This document shows, piece by piece, positions 18,115-27,407 of a stretch of 62,758 nucleotides of DNA. The first letter of the stretch is position 1. Every line of letters starts with the position of its first letter. The translations under genes and the position numbers were made by a program. Source of the DNA: Methanoculleus sp. EBM-46 (GTDB taxonomy: Archaea > Halobacteriota > Methanomicrobia > Methanomicrobiales > Methanoculleaceae); NCBI GenBank assembly GCA_001896715.1, contig MPOY01000308.1:1-62758 (forward strand). Direction: 5' to 3'. A model generated the notes under the pieces. The model was given only the letters and a program-made list of their open reading frames with translations. It was not told where the DNA came from and searched no databases.

Positions 18115-19308
18115 ATGAACGTACTTCTCTTCGATCCGTTCAACGGGGCCGCAGGCGACATGATCATCGGCTCGCTTCTCGATCTGGGGGCGGACGAGGG
18201 GGTTGTCCGGGCAGCCATGCGCTCTGTCGTCGGCGAACCGACAATAGAGCGGGTAGACCGTTCCGGGATCCGCGCAGTCCGGGTGAGAGCGCATGCACCG
18301 GTCGACCACCGTACGCTTGAGGAGGTGCTCGACCGGGTGGCCGAGAGCGACACCCCCGCCCCTGCACGGGAGATGGCCCGGCGGGTCTTTCTCCGGATAC
18401 ACCGGGCTGAAGAGAGCATCCACGGACACGGGGCACACTTCCACGAGGTGGGTGCGGACGACGCCATAGCCGATGTTGTGGGGGCCTGCACCGCCCTGTA
18501 CTCCCTCGCCCCCGACGGTGTCGCCGTCCTCCCGGTCGCCCTCGGCCGTGGGTTTGCCGTCGGGGCCCACGGCACCTTCCCTATCCCGGCCCCCGCGACC
18601 GTCGCTATCCTTGCCGCATCGGACCTCCGGACCGTTCCCGGCGGCGAGGAGCGAGAACTCTGCACCCCGACGGGGGCCGCTCTCCTTGCCGAGTTCTCGA
18701 CGACCCGGCCCGACGATATCGGGCCGGCGGCGATCAGGGCGGTCGGCTACGGGGCCGGGAGCAGGAACCCGCCGGGCCGGCCGAACGTCCTCCGCTCGAT
18801 GATCTTCGCAACGGATGAGAAGGCCGGCGGCGACCGGGTCGATATCCTCGAGACGAACGTCGACGACGTCACCGGGGAGACCCTTGCCTACACGATAAAC
18901 CGGCTGATGGAAGAAGGAGCACGGGACGCAAGCGCCACTCCCGTCGTTATGAAGAAGGGGCGGAGCGGCCATCTCATCCGGGTCATCTCCTACCCCGATG
19001 CGACCGGCCGCCTCATGGGGGTGATGGCCGCAGAACTCGGGACGCTCGGCATACGCTGCATACCGATGATCCACCGGGCGATCGCCGAACGGACGGTCGA
19101 ACAGATCACGGTGACCATCAGCGGCCGGGAGTTCGCTATCGACGTCAAATGCGGGTGGTCGGGAGGGGAGATCACCTCGTTCAAAGCGGAGCACGAGCAG
19201 GCGGCGGCGTGTGCCCGGGACACGGGCATCCCCCTCCGCGAGGTTACCGGCACCGTCGAGGCGGCGGCACGTCGCCTCTTCATCGAGCGGGGCGTGCTCG
19301 CGTCATGA
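18115..19308 (+). CDS. larC: LarC-type nickel insertion protein
   Basis: LarC inserts nickel into the pyridinium dithiocarboxylate mononucleotide to make the nickel-pincer cofactor in a CTP-dependent step. The 397-residue product has the DPFNGAAGDM start (7-16), the histidine-rich HGHGAHFHEVGADDAIADVVG-type region around 103-123, PVALGRGFAVGAHG, and the C-terminal domain ILETNVDDVTGE with the MKKGRSGHLIRV motif. No larA or larB is seen in this window. The stop overlaps the radB start (ATGA), so the two are translationally coupled. Confidence 0.92.
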   Translation: MNVLLFDPFNGAAGDMIIGSLLDLGADEGVVRAAMRSVVGEPTIERVDRSGIRAVRVRAHAPVDHRTLEEVLDRVAESDTPAPAREMARRVFLRIHRAEESIHGHGAHFHEVGADDAIADVVGACTALYSLAPDGVAVLPVALGRGFAVGAHGTFPIPAPATVAILAASDLRTVPGGEERELCTPTGAALLAEFSTTRPDDIGPAAIRAVGYGAGSRNPPGRPNVLRSMIFATDEKAGGDRVDILETNVDDVTGETLAYTINRLMEEGARDASATPVVMKKGRSGHLIRVISYPDATGRLMGVMAAELGTLGIRCIPMIHRAIAERTVEQITVTISGREFAIDVKCGWSGGEITSFKAEHEQAAACARDTGIPLREVTGTVEAAARRLFIERGVLAS

Positions 19309-19982
19309 AGCCGGACCGGGTCAGCACGGGAAGCCGGCCCCTCGACGACCTGCTGGGCGGGGGACTCGAGCGGCGGACGATCACCCAGATCTACGGCGAA
19401 CCCGCGAGCGGCAAGAGCACCTTCTGCCTGATGGCGGCGGTTGCGAGCCTCCGGGCGGGGAACTCGATCATCTATATCGATACGGAAGGATTCTCGGTGG
19501 AGCGGTTCGCCCAGGTCGCCGGGGGGCATGCCGCGGAGTTCGCCGATCGGCTCTACCTCTTTGAGCCGATCGATTTCGCCCAGCAGGGGGCGATGATCGC
19601 CGATACGGAGACGCTGCTCAGGAAGAAAGACGGCGCACCCGTCGACCTCCTGGTGATGGATTCGATGACCGCCCTCTACCGGACGGAGCTCGACCTCGGG
19701 CGGGAGGCGGTGCGGAGACTCTCGCACCACGTGATAAAACTCCTCGGGCTTGCAAAGAAATACGACATCCCCGTCCTGATCACGAACCAGATCTACGTGG
19801 ACGTGGAGCGGGACCGTGTCTCCGGCCTCGGGGGGACGGCGCTTGAGCATATATCCAAGGCCATCGTGCGACTCGAAAAGAGGGATAGCGTCCGGCGGGC
19901 CATGCTCCGGAAGCACCGGTCCCGGCCGGAAGGGATTTCGTTTGATTTCGTGATCACCGAAGACGGGATCAGAGCGGTATAA
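19305..19982 (+). CDS. radB: DNA repair/recombination protein RadB
   Basis: RadB is the euryarchaeal RadA paralogue, a short RecA-fold protein that modulates homologous recombination. The 225-residue product lacks the RadA N-terminal helix-hairpin-helix domain, as expected, and has Walker A GEPASGKST (31-39), Walker B LLVMDS (115-120), ITNQIYVD and the SGLGG loop. The start at 19305 overlaps the larC stop by four bases. The stop lies 14 bases inside the convergent dapF gene. Confidence 0.93.
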   Translation: MKPDRVSTGSRPLDDLLGGGLERRTITQIYGEPASGKSTFCLMAAVASLRAGNSIIYIDTEGFSVERFAQVAGGHAAEFADRLYLFEPIDFAQQGAMIADTETLLRKKDGAPVDLLVMDSMTALYRTELDLGREAVRRLSHHVIKLLGLAKKYDIPVLITNQIYVDVERDRVSGLGGTALEHISKAIVRLEKRDSVRRAMLRKHRSRPEGISFDFVITEDGIRAV

Positions 19983-20787
19983 CACCGAAGAAGACCGTCT
20001 CGGCGGGGCCTTCCATCGTGACGGCTTTGCTGAAGCTGATGACGAGCGGGCCGCCGTTCGTCTCGACCCTCACCGTCTCTCCGACGTAGCCGAGGCGGCG
20101 GGCGACCGCTGCGGAGGCCGTGGCGCCGGTGCCGCAGCACTCTGTCTCGGCCTCGACGCCGCGCTCGAATGTCCGAACCCGGAGGATATCGTTTCCGGCA
20201 CACTCGACGAAGTTGACGTTTGCGCCTTCGGGAAAGGTGGGATGGTTCCGGATGACCGGGCCGACGGCAGCGAGATCGATGGCATCGACCTCTTCTGCAA
20301 AGACGACGGCGTGGGGAACGCCGGTGTTCACGGCGTGGACGGCAAACCCGCGGATATCCTCCCGGTACTCCCCATTCCCGGTAGCCGGTATGGCGCTTCG
20401 CTCGAACGCAGGCTCCGGCATCGTGATCGTCGCGGCGAACTCGCCGTCCACATAGCCCATCGCCACCGGGACGACTCCGGCCCCGGTCTCGACCGAGCAG
20501 GACTCTCCGGCGTAGCCGGCGTCATAAGCGTACTTCGCGAGGCACCGGATGCCGTTCCCGCACATGGCGGCCTCGCTTTCGTCGGGCTGCACGAGCCGCA
20601 TCCGGACATCGGCGTGATTGGACGCCTGGAGAAAGAGGACGCCGTCGGCACCGATACCGAACCTGCGATCGCAGTAAAGCGCCGCAAACGATCCCTTCAT
20701 CTCTTCGGGAATGATCTCGTGCTGGTACTCGTCGATCAGGATAAAGTCATTGCCGTTTCCCTGCAGTTTGGTGAACGCGATCTCCAT
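19969..20787 (-). CDS. dapF: Diaminopimelate epimerase
   Basis: PLP-independent epimerase that converts LL- to meso-diaminopimelate for lysine synthesis. Both catalytic cysteines are seen: Cys76 in MCGNGIRC and Cys218 in ECCGTGATAS. Family start (FTKLQGNGNDFILID) and substrate motifs (RRFGIGADG, PEGANVNFVE, NTGVPHAV) are intact; length 272 is normal. It overlaps the end of radB by 14 bases on the opposite strand. Confidence 0.95.
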   Translation of the reverse strand: MEIAFTKLQGNGNDFILIDEYQHEIIPEEMKGSFAALYCDRRFGIGADGVLFLQASNHADVRMRLVQPDESEAAMCGNGIRCLAKYAYDAGYAGESCSVETGAGVVPVAMGYVDGEFAATITMPEPAFERSAIPATGNGEYREDIRGFAVHAVNTGVPHAVVFAEEVDAIDLAAVGPVIRNHPTFPEGANVNFVECAGNDILRVRTFERGVEAETECCGTGATASAAVARRLGYVGETVRVETNGGPLVISFSKAVTMEGPAETVFFGVIPL

Positions 20788-20887
20788 GGATAGTAGCCTC
20801 TCTATGATAGGTATTGGGAGCGTCGAGAGATAAACCGTGGTGCCTTCACCGTCGTTCCTCCACCCTTGCCGGGCAAGCCCGAAGAGT

Positions 20888-20900
20888 AACTATATACCCG
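20888..20900 (+). promoter_or_regulatory. TATA box of the SulP gene
   Basis: TAACTATATACCC lies about 23-35 bases before the ATG at 20923, the expected place for a TATA box driving a nearly leaderless mRNA. Confidence 0.6.
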
Positions 20901-20922
20901 GCGGCCCGCACTCTCCCGGCGC

Positions 20923-22572
20923 ATGCCCTCGGGTGAACCGCACTGGAGGAAGAGTCTCTCCGCCGACATCGTCGCCGGGACGACCACTGCCCTGGTCGGC
21001 ATCCCGCAGACGATGGGGTTTGCCCTCGTCGCCGGTATCAACCCGATCTACGGCCTCTACACCGCCGCGTTCTCGACGGCGTTCGGGGCGCTCCTCACCG
21101 GCTCCTCGTTCCTCAAGGTGATGCTCTCAAACGTCATCGCGGTCTCGCTCTTCTCCATCCTCGCTCCGGTCCCCGAGAGCGATGTCCCGGCCACCCTTTT
21201 TGTCCTGACGCTCCTCGTCGGACTCTTCCAGCTCGGGTTCGGTCTCGCCAGGGCCGGCAGCCTGACCCGGTTCATATCGAACGCCGTCCTCACCGGGTTC
21301 ATCATCGGAGCGGCACTCCTGATCGTCCTCGGGCAGCTCGGGAACCTCACCGGCTACGAACTCCCAGGGGACGCGATCCAGATCCTTGCCGTCCTCGACC
21401 TCATACTGCATGCGGGCGATATCCAGGTGCAACCGCTTGCCGTCGGCCTCCTCACCATCGCCCTCGCCCTCACCTTTCGGCGGGCGCCGCGCCTCAGTTC
21501 CGCCGCCCTCCTCCTCCCGATCGTCATAACGACCCTCCTTGTACGGGCAGTGGATCTCGAGGTCGCGCTCGTCGGCGATATCAGCGCCATCCCCGCCGGC
21601 CTCCCGTTCCCCGTCCTCCCCGAGCTCGCCCTCGCTCCCGGTCTCCTCGTCCCGGCGCTTGCCCTCGCCATCATCGGTCTCGTGATGGCCATCGGGATCA
21701 CCGAGAAGACTCCCGAGCCCGACGGGACCATCGCCGACGTCAACCGTGACTTTGCCGGGCAGGGGGTGGCGAACATACTCGCAAGCTTCTTCCAGTGTGC
21801 ACCCTCAAGCGGCTCGCTCTCGGCGACGACCTTAAACGTCAGCGCGGGGGCAGAGACCCGGGCGGCAAACCTCATCTCGGGCATCCTCGTCGGGGCGGTC
21901 ATCCTCGTCGCGGGCCCGCTCGCGGAACTGATACCGCTTTCGGCCCTCGCCGGCATCCTGATCCTCATCGGGGCCGAACTCATCTACCGGCCCCACGAGA
22001 TCGTCTGCATCTGCAGGTACTCCCGCCCCGGGCGCTGGGGGATGATCGCCACCTTCATATCCACCCAGGTCCTGCCGCTCCAGTACAGCATTTACGTCGG
22101 CGTCTTTCTCTCGCTTGCCATCTACCTCATCACATCCACCCGCGAGGCCTCCGTGGTCCGCCTCGTCCCGGTGGAGGGGGGAATGTTCCGGGAAGAGTCG
22201 CCACCCGGCTGGCTCCCCGACGGCCGCCTCACCATCCTCTCGATAGCGGGAAGCGTCTACTTCGCCACCCTCCGGGCCATCGAGCGGTCGCTCCCGTCAC
22301 CGGAGGGAACGGACGGCGCAGTCGTGATCCTCGCCCTCCGGGGGAGAGTCGAGGCCGGGACGGGGTTTTTCCGGATGCTGGAGCGCTATGCCCGGCGCCT
22401 TCTCGCCCACAACGGCCGGCTCATCCTCGCCGAGGTCGATCCCCGGTTGCTTGCGGGCCTCGCCGAGACCGGAGTAACGGAGACCGTCGGTCCCGCAAAC
22501 ATATTCGTCGCGACCCCGACCATCTGGGAGTCGCTCATGGAGGCGATCCAAACGGCGGAGGCCGGAACATGA
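20923..22572 (+). CDS. SulP (SLC26) anion transporter with STAS domain
   Basis: A 549-residue membrane protein of the sulfate permease family. The N-terminal motif DIVAGTTTALVGIPQTMGFALVAGINPIYGLYTA-type region (about 15-48), about ten or more hydrophobic segments, and CAPSSGSLSATTLNVSAGA in the middle are typical. The last ~140 residues form a soluble STAS-like domain (TILSIAGSVYFATLRAIE ... VVILALRGRVEAGTG). The transported anion (sulfate, bicarbonate or other) is not decidable from sequence. The STAS domain could link it to the STAS/RsbW signalling proteins elsewhere in the window, but that is speculation. Confidence 0.88.
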   Translation: MPSGEPHWRKSLSADIVAGTTTALVGIPQTMGFALVAGINPIYGLYTAAFSTAFGALLTGSSFLKVMLSNVIAVSLFSILAPVPESDVPATLFVLTLLVGLFQLGFGLARAGSLTRFISNAVLTGFIIGAALLIVLGQLGNLTGYELPGDAIQILAVLDLILHAGDIQVQPLAVGLLTIALALTFRRAPRLSSAALLLPIVITTLLVRAVDLEVALVGDISAIPAGLPFPVLPELALAPGLLVPALALAIIGLVMAIGITEKTPEPDGTIADVNRDFAGQGVANILASFFQCAPSSGSLSATTLNVSAGAETRAANLISGILVGAVILVAGPLAELIPLSALAGILILIGAELIYRPHEIVCICRYSRPGRWGMIATFISTQVLPLQYSIYVGVFLSLAIYLITSTREASVVRLVPVEGGMFREESPPGWLPDGRLTILSIAGSVYFATLRAIERSLPSPEGTDGAVVILALRGRVEAGTGFFRMLERYARRLLAHNGRLILAEVDPRLLAGLAETGVTETVGPANIFVATPTIWESLMEAIQTAEAGT

Positions 22573-22626
22573 GACCCCGCCCGGAAAACTCTTTCTTTCC
22601 CGGGCACCCATACCTTTCTTGTGGAT

Positions 22627-23649
22627 ATGAACCCCGAGAGCCTCTCTCCCCCCGCCCGTATCGCGATCGTCGGGGCGGCGGTCGTCATCGTCCTCGCGGG
22701 GATCCAGGCGGCCACACCGATCCTCGGCCCATTCCTCATCGCCGTCTTCTTTGCCATGATCACCGCGCCCATCATGGCATGGCTGACCCGCCGGGGAGTG
22801 CCCCGGGCCCTCGCTGCCGGGATGGTGGTCACGGGGCTCGCCGTGGTCCTTATCGGGACGATCGCCTTCCTCGGCATGGCCTTCACCGAGTTCCTCCTCT
22901 CCCTGCCGCGCTATGAGAAAGCGCTCGAGGCGCAGGCAACCATCATCGCCAGCTACGGCATCGATACTACCGGCATCCAGGTCTGGGACTACATCGACAG
23001 AGGATTTGTGATCCAGCAGGCGGCAGAGATCGCCCGGCAGGTCGGGAACATCGCCTTCGATGCCATCATCGTCGCGATAGCGATCGGGTTCCTCCTCATC
23101 GAGGCGCCCCGGTTCGCGGCCGCCCTTGCACGACGCCTGGGGCCGGAGAGTCCACCCTACCGGCACCTCACGCAATCGGGCCGGTTCCTCATCGAGTACG
23201 TCGTGATCAGGACCGAGGTGAACCTGGTCACCGGGGTCGGGACCGGGCTCTTCCTTGCCCTCCTCGGGGTCGAGTTCGCGGCGCTCTGGGGGTTCATCGC
23301 CTTCATCCTGAGTTACGTCCCCTACATAGGCCTCGTCGTGGCCGCAATACCCCCGACACTCCTTGCCCTGGTCGGGTTCGGTCCGTCGGGGGCCCTGGCC
23401 GTCATCGTCGCCATCACCCTCATCGACGCCGCGGCGGAGAACCTGGTCTTCCCCCAGATCACGAGAAAGGGGCTCAACCTCTCGCCGTTCGTCGTCATCT
23501 TCTCGGTCGTCTTCTGGGGTCTCGTCCTCGGGGCGGTCGGGGTCTTCCTCGCCATACCCCTGACGATCGCGGTGAAACTCTTCCTTGAAAGCTGGGATGA
23601 GACCCGGTGGCTCGGGGAGATGATGAACGCCGGGGAGCGGCAAAAGTAA
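22627..23649 (+). CDS. AI-2E-family membrane transporter
   Basis: A 340-residue membrane protein of the AI-2 exporter superfamily (PerM/TqsA-like), with an N-terminal hydrophobic pair (ATPILGPFLIAVFFAMITAPI), a soluble middle and the family end region FILSYVPYIGLVVAAIPPTLLAL ... PQITRKGLNLSPFVVIFSVVFWG. Members in archaea are thought to export small molecules or ions; some are Na+/H+ antiporters. No quorum function should be assumed. The start is ATG at 22627; GTG at 22621 is equally possible, with no clear ribosome site. Confidence 0.85.
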   Translation: MNPESLSPPARIAIVGAAVVIVLAGIQAATPILGPFLIAVFFAMITAPIMAWLTRRGVPRALAAGMVVTGLAVVLIGTIAFLGMAFTEFLLSLPRYEKALEAQATIIASYGIDTTGIQVWDYIDRGFVIQQAAEIARQVGNIAFDAIIVAIAIGFLLIEAPRFAAALARRLGPESPPYRHLTQSGRFLIEYVVIRTEVNLVTGVGTGLFLALLGVEFAALWGFIAFILSYVPYIGLVVAAIPPTLLALVGFGPSGALAVIVAITLIDAAAENLVFPQITRKGLNLSPFVVIFSVVFWGLVLGAVGVFLAIPLTIAVKLFLESWDETRWLGEMMNAGERQK

Positions 23650-23748
23650 CATCCCCCGGGTCCGGCCACGGGCGCCCCATCCCTGCAATATCCCGCGCCG
23701 GGGCTCCTCCCGCTCGCGCCAGCCCCGGACCGGGGGAGCGACCGGAAC

Positions 23749-23759
23749 CTTTTTCTGGC
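23749..23759 (+). promoter_or_regulatory. T-rich promoter element of SpoIIAA-like gene A
   Basis: CCTTTTTCTGG begins 33 bases before the ATG. The same core (CCTTTTTCT) begins 32 bases before the ATG of the paralogue at 28123, so promoter and gene appear to have been duplicated together. Confidence 0.5.
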
Positions 23760-23781
23760 GTGCCCCGGAAGGGGGGGCGCC

Positions 23782-24183
23782 ATGCTTGAGCGGATGGAGA
23801 CGGGTGCAGGAGAGATCGCCGGATTCCGATTCGACGGTGATATGACGACCAAAGACTACAACGGGGTGCTGATACCGGCGCTCGAAGAGGCGGGAGGAAC
23901 CCACCCGGTCTTCCGGATCCTCTTCTCCATCGTGAACTTTCACGGCTGGAAACCCCGCGGAAACTGGGAGGCCCTCAAGGACTGGCCGGGGATGGAGAAG
24001 GTCGACCGGATAACGATCGTCGGCGGTGAGAAATGGGAGGAGTGGATGAACTATCTACCGGGGCTCTTTGTCGGGTTTGTCGGCATCGACGTCCGATACT
24101 TCTCAAGCGAACACCTGAACGATGCCCTCGACTGGCTGCGGGAGCCGATCGCCGCAGAAGAGGCCGCTCTCAAGCCGGGATAG
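23782..24183 (+). CDS. SpoIIAA-like (STAS-fold) protein A
   Basis: A 133-residue protein of the SpoIIAA-like/STAS group: GFRFDGDMTTKDYNGVLIPALEEA, FHGWKPRGNWEALKDW, VDRITIVGGEKWEEWM and GIDVRYFSSEHLNDALDWL. Its relatives in bacteria and archaea have no firm function, though the fold binds lipids or protein partners in STAS proteins. A close paralogue lies at 28123. No phosphorylatable SSG motif of true anti-anti-sigma factors is present, so it is probably not a direct RsbW partner. Confidence 0.85.
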   Translation: MLERMETGAGEIAGFRFDGDMTTKDYNGVLIPALEEAGGTHPVFRILFSIVNFHGWKPRGNWEALKDWPGMEKVDRITIVGGEKWEEWMNYLPGLFVGFVGIDVRYFSSEHLNDALDWLREPIAAEEAALKPG

Positions 24184-24272
24184 CGCTGCCAAAACGAGAG
24201 ATGCGAGATCCCGGGAGAGCAGGCAACCTTTTTTCATCCCCGGCAACCTACCGGTGATCAGACAGCGATCCC

Positions 24273-25139
24273 ATGCGCCATTACAAGGACATCATATTCG
24301 AAAAACCCCTGCCGGAGGCGATCCGGCGGCTCGGTCTCCTCCCGGCTGATATGCACTTCCATACCCGCCACTCCGATTCGCCAACCCGCGTGCGGGATGC
24401 ACTCAAACTCGCCGCCCGGCGGGGGATCGGGCTTGCGATCACCGACCACAACCAGGTCGGCGGCGTCGTCGAGGCCGGGCGGCAGAATATACGCGTTCCC
24501 CTCGTACCCGGTGTCGAGGTCAGCGCCAACGACGGCCCGCACATCCTCCTCTACTTCTACTCAGTTGCCGACCTCCTCGACTTCTACCGGTGCCACATCG
24601 AAAAGAACCGAAGAAACGGCCCGTTTACCGCGATACGCCTCGATACCCAGGAGATCCTCGACCACCGGGAAGATTACGCCTGCATCGCCGCCGAGGCGCA
24701 CCCCTGCGGCTACATCTTCCTGAACCGGGGGGTCCAGCGGTGCGTCGCCGGCCGGTGCATCGACAGGGAGGTCTTCTCCCGCCTCGACGCCCTCGAGGTG
24801 ATCTGCGGTGGTATGGCCCGGTCCCATAACCTGAAGGCAGCCGCTCTTGCCACCGCCCACGGCCTCGGCCGGACCGGCGGGACCGACGGCCACCTCCTCC
24901 ACGAGCTCGGCGGGGTCGTCACCTGCGCGGAGGCCGAAACCGTTGAAGAACTCCTCGACGCCATCCGGGCGAGAGCGACCGTCATCATCGGGCGAGAGCG
25001 GCCGCTCGTCGAAAAGGCCGTGATGGGGACCGCAGTCCTCCCGCACCACCTCCCCCACACCGTCCCCATCCTCCAGGCACGCTGGGAGCAGAACCTCCCC
25101 CGGATCAAGAGGTTCATCAAGGCCCACCTCGACGGGTGA
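24273..25139 (+). CDS. PHP-domain metal-dependent phosphoesterase
   Basis: A 288-residue PHP-fold hydrolase. Metal-binding motifs are visible: DMHFHTRHSDSPT (His28, His30, His33, Asp35), AITDHNQVGG (Asp58, His59), PGVEVSAN, EAHPCGYIFLN and the end GGTDGHL. Such proteins hydrolyse phosphoesters such as 3',5'-bisnucleotides or histidinol phosphate; the natural substrate is unknown. A T-rich tract (AACCTTTTTTC, near 24230) may be its promoter. It ends six bases before the convergent cardiolipin synthase gene. Confidence 0.87.
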   Translation: MRHYKDIIFEKPLPEAIRRLGLLPADMHFHTRHSDSPTRVRDALKLAARRGIGLAITDHNQVGGVVEAGRQNIRVPLVPGVEVSANDGPHILLYFYSVADLLDFYRCHIEKNRRNGPFTAIRLDTQEILDHREDYACIAAEAHPCGYIFLNRGVQRCVAGRCIDREVFSRLDALEVICGGMARSHNLKAAALATAHGLGRTGGTDGHLLHELGGVVTCAEAETVEELLDAIRARATVIIGRERPLVEKAVMGTAVLPHHLPHTVPILQARWEQNLPRIKRFIKAHLDG

Positions 25140-25145
25140 GGTGGC

Positions 25146-26579
25146 TCACCCGAGGGGCGAGAAGAGGCGGGAGACCGACTCCTTCATCCTGACCCGGCGC
25201 GACCGCGCCCGGTAACTCTCCAGCGTGATCTCGGTGGAGAGAGCGAGATCTTCCTTGAATGCCCGTGCAAGTTCGGCGCCGACCGCCGCATCGTAGAAGA
25301 AGGCGTTCGCCTCGAAGTTCAGCCGGAAACTCCGCACATCCCAGTTCGCGCTCCCGACCGATCCGGCCTTCCCGTCGACGACGATCGTCTTTGCGTGGAG
25401 AAACCCGTTGTCGTATGTGTAGGCCCGCACCCCGGCGTCGAGAAGGTCGCCGATGAACGAGAGGCTTGCCCAGTAGACGAAAGGGTGGTCGGGTTTGCAG
25501 GGGATCATGACGCGGACATCGACCCCGGAGAGCGCTGCAATCCGTAGAGCATCGGTGACACTCTCATCGGGCACGAAGTAGGGCGTCTGGATGTAGACCG
25601 ACTCCCTGGCCGAGTTGATCAGCTTGATGTAACCCTCCTTGATCGGGCTCCACCGGGTATCGGGGCCGCTCGAGACGATCTGGATCGGCGTCGTCCCGTG
25701 GTCGCCCGGGGCCGGGAAGTAGCGTGGGCGGGGCCCGGGATACCCGCCGGTCACGTAGTGCCAGTCAAGGAAGAACCGGAGCTGGAGCATCTGGACGGCC
25801 TGCCCGGCGATCCGGAAAGCCGTGTCGCGCCAGGGCCCGAGCGGACCCTTCCCCAGGTAATCGTCCCCGATGTTGAACCCGCCGATGAACCCCACCGTCC
25901 CATCGATGACCGCGATCTTTCGATGGTTGCGGTAGTTGACCCGGTAGACCGAGGGGAAGAAGACCCCTATCTTACCGCCGGCATCGGTCAGTTCTGAGAA
26001 CGCCTTCTGCGTTCCGCCGCCGGCGCGGGTTCCCATCGCGTCGAAGAGGAGGCGGACCTCGACACCCTCCAGCGCCTTCTCTGCAAGGGCGTGGACGACC
26101 GCCCGCCCCAGTTCGTCGTTGTTGAGGATGAAGTATTCCAGGTGGATATGGTGGCGCGCCTCCCGTATCGCGGCAAAGAGCGCGTCGAACTTATCTTCAC
26201 CCCGGGTGTAGAGATCAACCCGGTTCTTCCCGGTCAGGAACGCCCGGTTGTTCTGGAGAAGGAGAAGGATCGCCTCGCGAAACTCATCCACCTCAGGGAT
26301 GGCGAACCGGTAGCGAGTATCAGCAAACTCACGATGCTGCGCGAGAAATATCTCCTGCAGGAACCGGCGGTCTTCCTCCCTCTTTACGACGAACATTCTC
26401 TGCCGGGTATAATTCTGCCCGAAGAAGAGATAGAGGAAGAACCCTATCGGCGGCAGGAAGAAGAGGACCATCAGCCAGGCCATCGCCGCCGTCGGGTTCT
26501 TCCGCTCAAAAAAGACGATGGTGACGGCAAATAGGATGTTAAGAACTATTATAATGACAAATAGTATATCAAAGGTCAT
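25146..26579 (-). CDS. cls: Cardiolipin synthase, PLD family
   Basis: A 477-residue membrane-anchored phospholipase D-type enzyme that joins phosphatidyl groups. It has two N-terminal transmembrane helices (about 5-24 and 34-54) and two complete HKD motifs: His219/Lys221/Asp226 in NHRKIAVIDG and His395/Lys397/Asp402 in LHAKTIVVDG. Order and length match bacterial Cls. In archaea the product would be an ether-lipid cardiolipin analogue. The minus-strand upstream sequence is A/T-rich, fitting a promoter just before the ATG at 26579. Confidence 0.92.
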   Translation of the reverse strand: MTFDILFVIIIVLNILFAVTIVFFERKNPTAAMAWLMVLFFLPPIGFFLYLFFGQNYTRQRMFVVKREEDRRFLQEIFLAQHREFADTRYRFAIPEVDEFREAILLLLQNNRAFLTGKNRVDLYTRGEDKFDALFAAIREARHHIHLEYFILNNDELGRAVVHALAEKALEGVEVRLLFDAMGTRAGGGTQKAFSELTDAGGKIGVFFPSVYRVNYRNHRKIAVIDGTVGFIGGFNIGDDYLGKGPLGPWRDTAFRIAGQAVQMLQLRFFLDWHYVTGGYPGPRPRYFPAPGDHGTTPIQIVSSGPDTRWSPIKEGYIKLINSARESVYIQTPYFVPDESVTDALRIAALSGVDVRVMIPCKPDHPFVYWASLSFIGDLLDAGVRAYTYDNGFLHAKTIVVDGKAGSVGSANWDVRSFRLNFEANAFFYDAAVGAELARAFKEDLALSTEITLESYRARSRRVRMKESVSRLFSPLG

Positions 26580-26666
26580 CCTGTTGTTCTCCCCTTGCCA
26601 GAGTCGAGCATGATCACTCTATCTCTCCAGGGATATCCATCTACCGAACGGTATATCGCCGGCCCG

Positions 26667-27206
26667 TCAGAAGAGCACCTGCACAAACCCGAGCGCGACG
26701 AGCAGGAGGAAGGCCGTGACGGCGACCCACCCGATGGTGATGAATATGAGGGACAGCATCCTGTTCCACCCGAGGATCCAGCTGATCACCGTGCTCGAGT
26801 AGAGGCCGATGATCGGCATTGCCGGGAGAACGACGAGGGTCACCGCACCGTACCTCGCAAGAAGCGGCACCTTCTGTATCTTTTCCTCCGTGCGCTCCAG
26901 CATACCCCTGACCCGTGCCGACTGGAGGGCAAACGCATCACAGATCGAGTAAATGGCAAGCACGACGCCGACCTCGACGAGCGTCATGATCAGAAGAACC
27001 ACAGCAGGGTGTATCCCCATACCCACGCCGACAAAAACAGCGTTTGCCTGGAGAACGATGGTGGATGAGATCAGACCAAGTACCCGGGCCGCCGGTATGC
27101 CGAGAACCAGGCCGAGAACGAGGGGGAGGAGCGTAACGAGGATGAGCAATGCCGCCAGCGCCTTCACAGCCTGATGAAGCCAGATCAGCACACCGGTGAG
27201 GAACAT
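26667..27206 (-). CDS. Small multi-pass membrane protein (SMP-like exporter)
   Basis: A 179-residue protein with about five hydrophobic helices and a charged stretch in the middle (QSARVRGMLERTEEKIQKVPLLARYG) typical of the putative small multidrug export protein family. No transport assay exists for most members, so the function is uncertain. The start was set at 27206 because a minus-strand TATA tract (GTTATATGTGC, near 27252) would put the transcription start only ~20 bases upstream; the frame is open to 27266. Confidence 0.75.
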   Translation of the reverse strand: MFLTGVLIWLHQAVKALAALLILVTLLPLVLGLVLGIPAARVLGLISSTIVLQANAVFVGVGMGIHPAVVLLIMTLVEVGVVLAIYSICDAFALQSARVRGMLERTEEKIQKVPLLARYGAVTLVVLPAMPIIGLYSSTVISWILGWNRMLSLIFITIGWVAVTAFLLLVALGFVQVLF

Positions 27207-27370
27207 GCACGACGACCCTGCCGGGCAGGGGAAAGGCAGGTGTGCACATATAACTTCCTGTATCACGACTGCCCGGCAGCATGCGCCGGAGCACCCGGGC
27301 CCGGGCGTTCCGGGGAACTTCCGAGTCAGTCTCTGGCCGATCTCATGGGAGATCTGTTGCCGAAGAGGTG

Positions 27371-27383
27371 CATATTTATACCA
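27371..27383 (+). promoter_or_regulatory. TATA box of the HdeD-like gene
   Basis: CATATTTATACCA, a good archaeal TATA box, ends 25 bases before the ATG at 27408. GAGGT just before the ATG gives a ribosome site. Confidence 0.7.
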
Positions 27384-27407
27384 GGATTAGACCACCTGAG
27401 GTATTAT

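Noticed and set aside
22297-23943. 548-codon minus-strand frame over the AI-2E gene
   Set aside because: Composition typical of an antisense GC-rich shadow; the plus strand has transmembrane family motifs.
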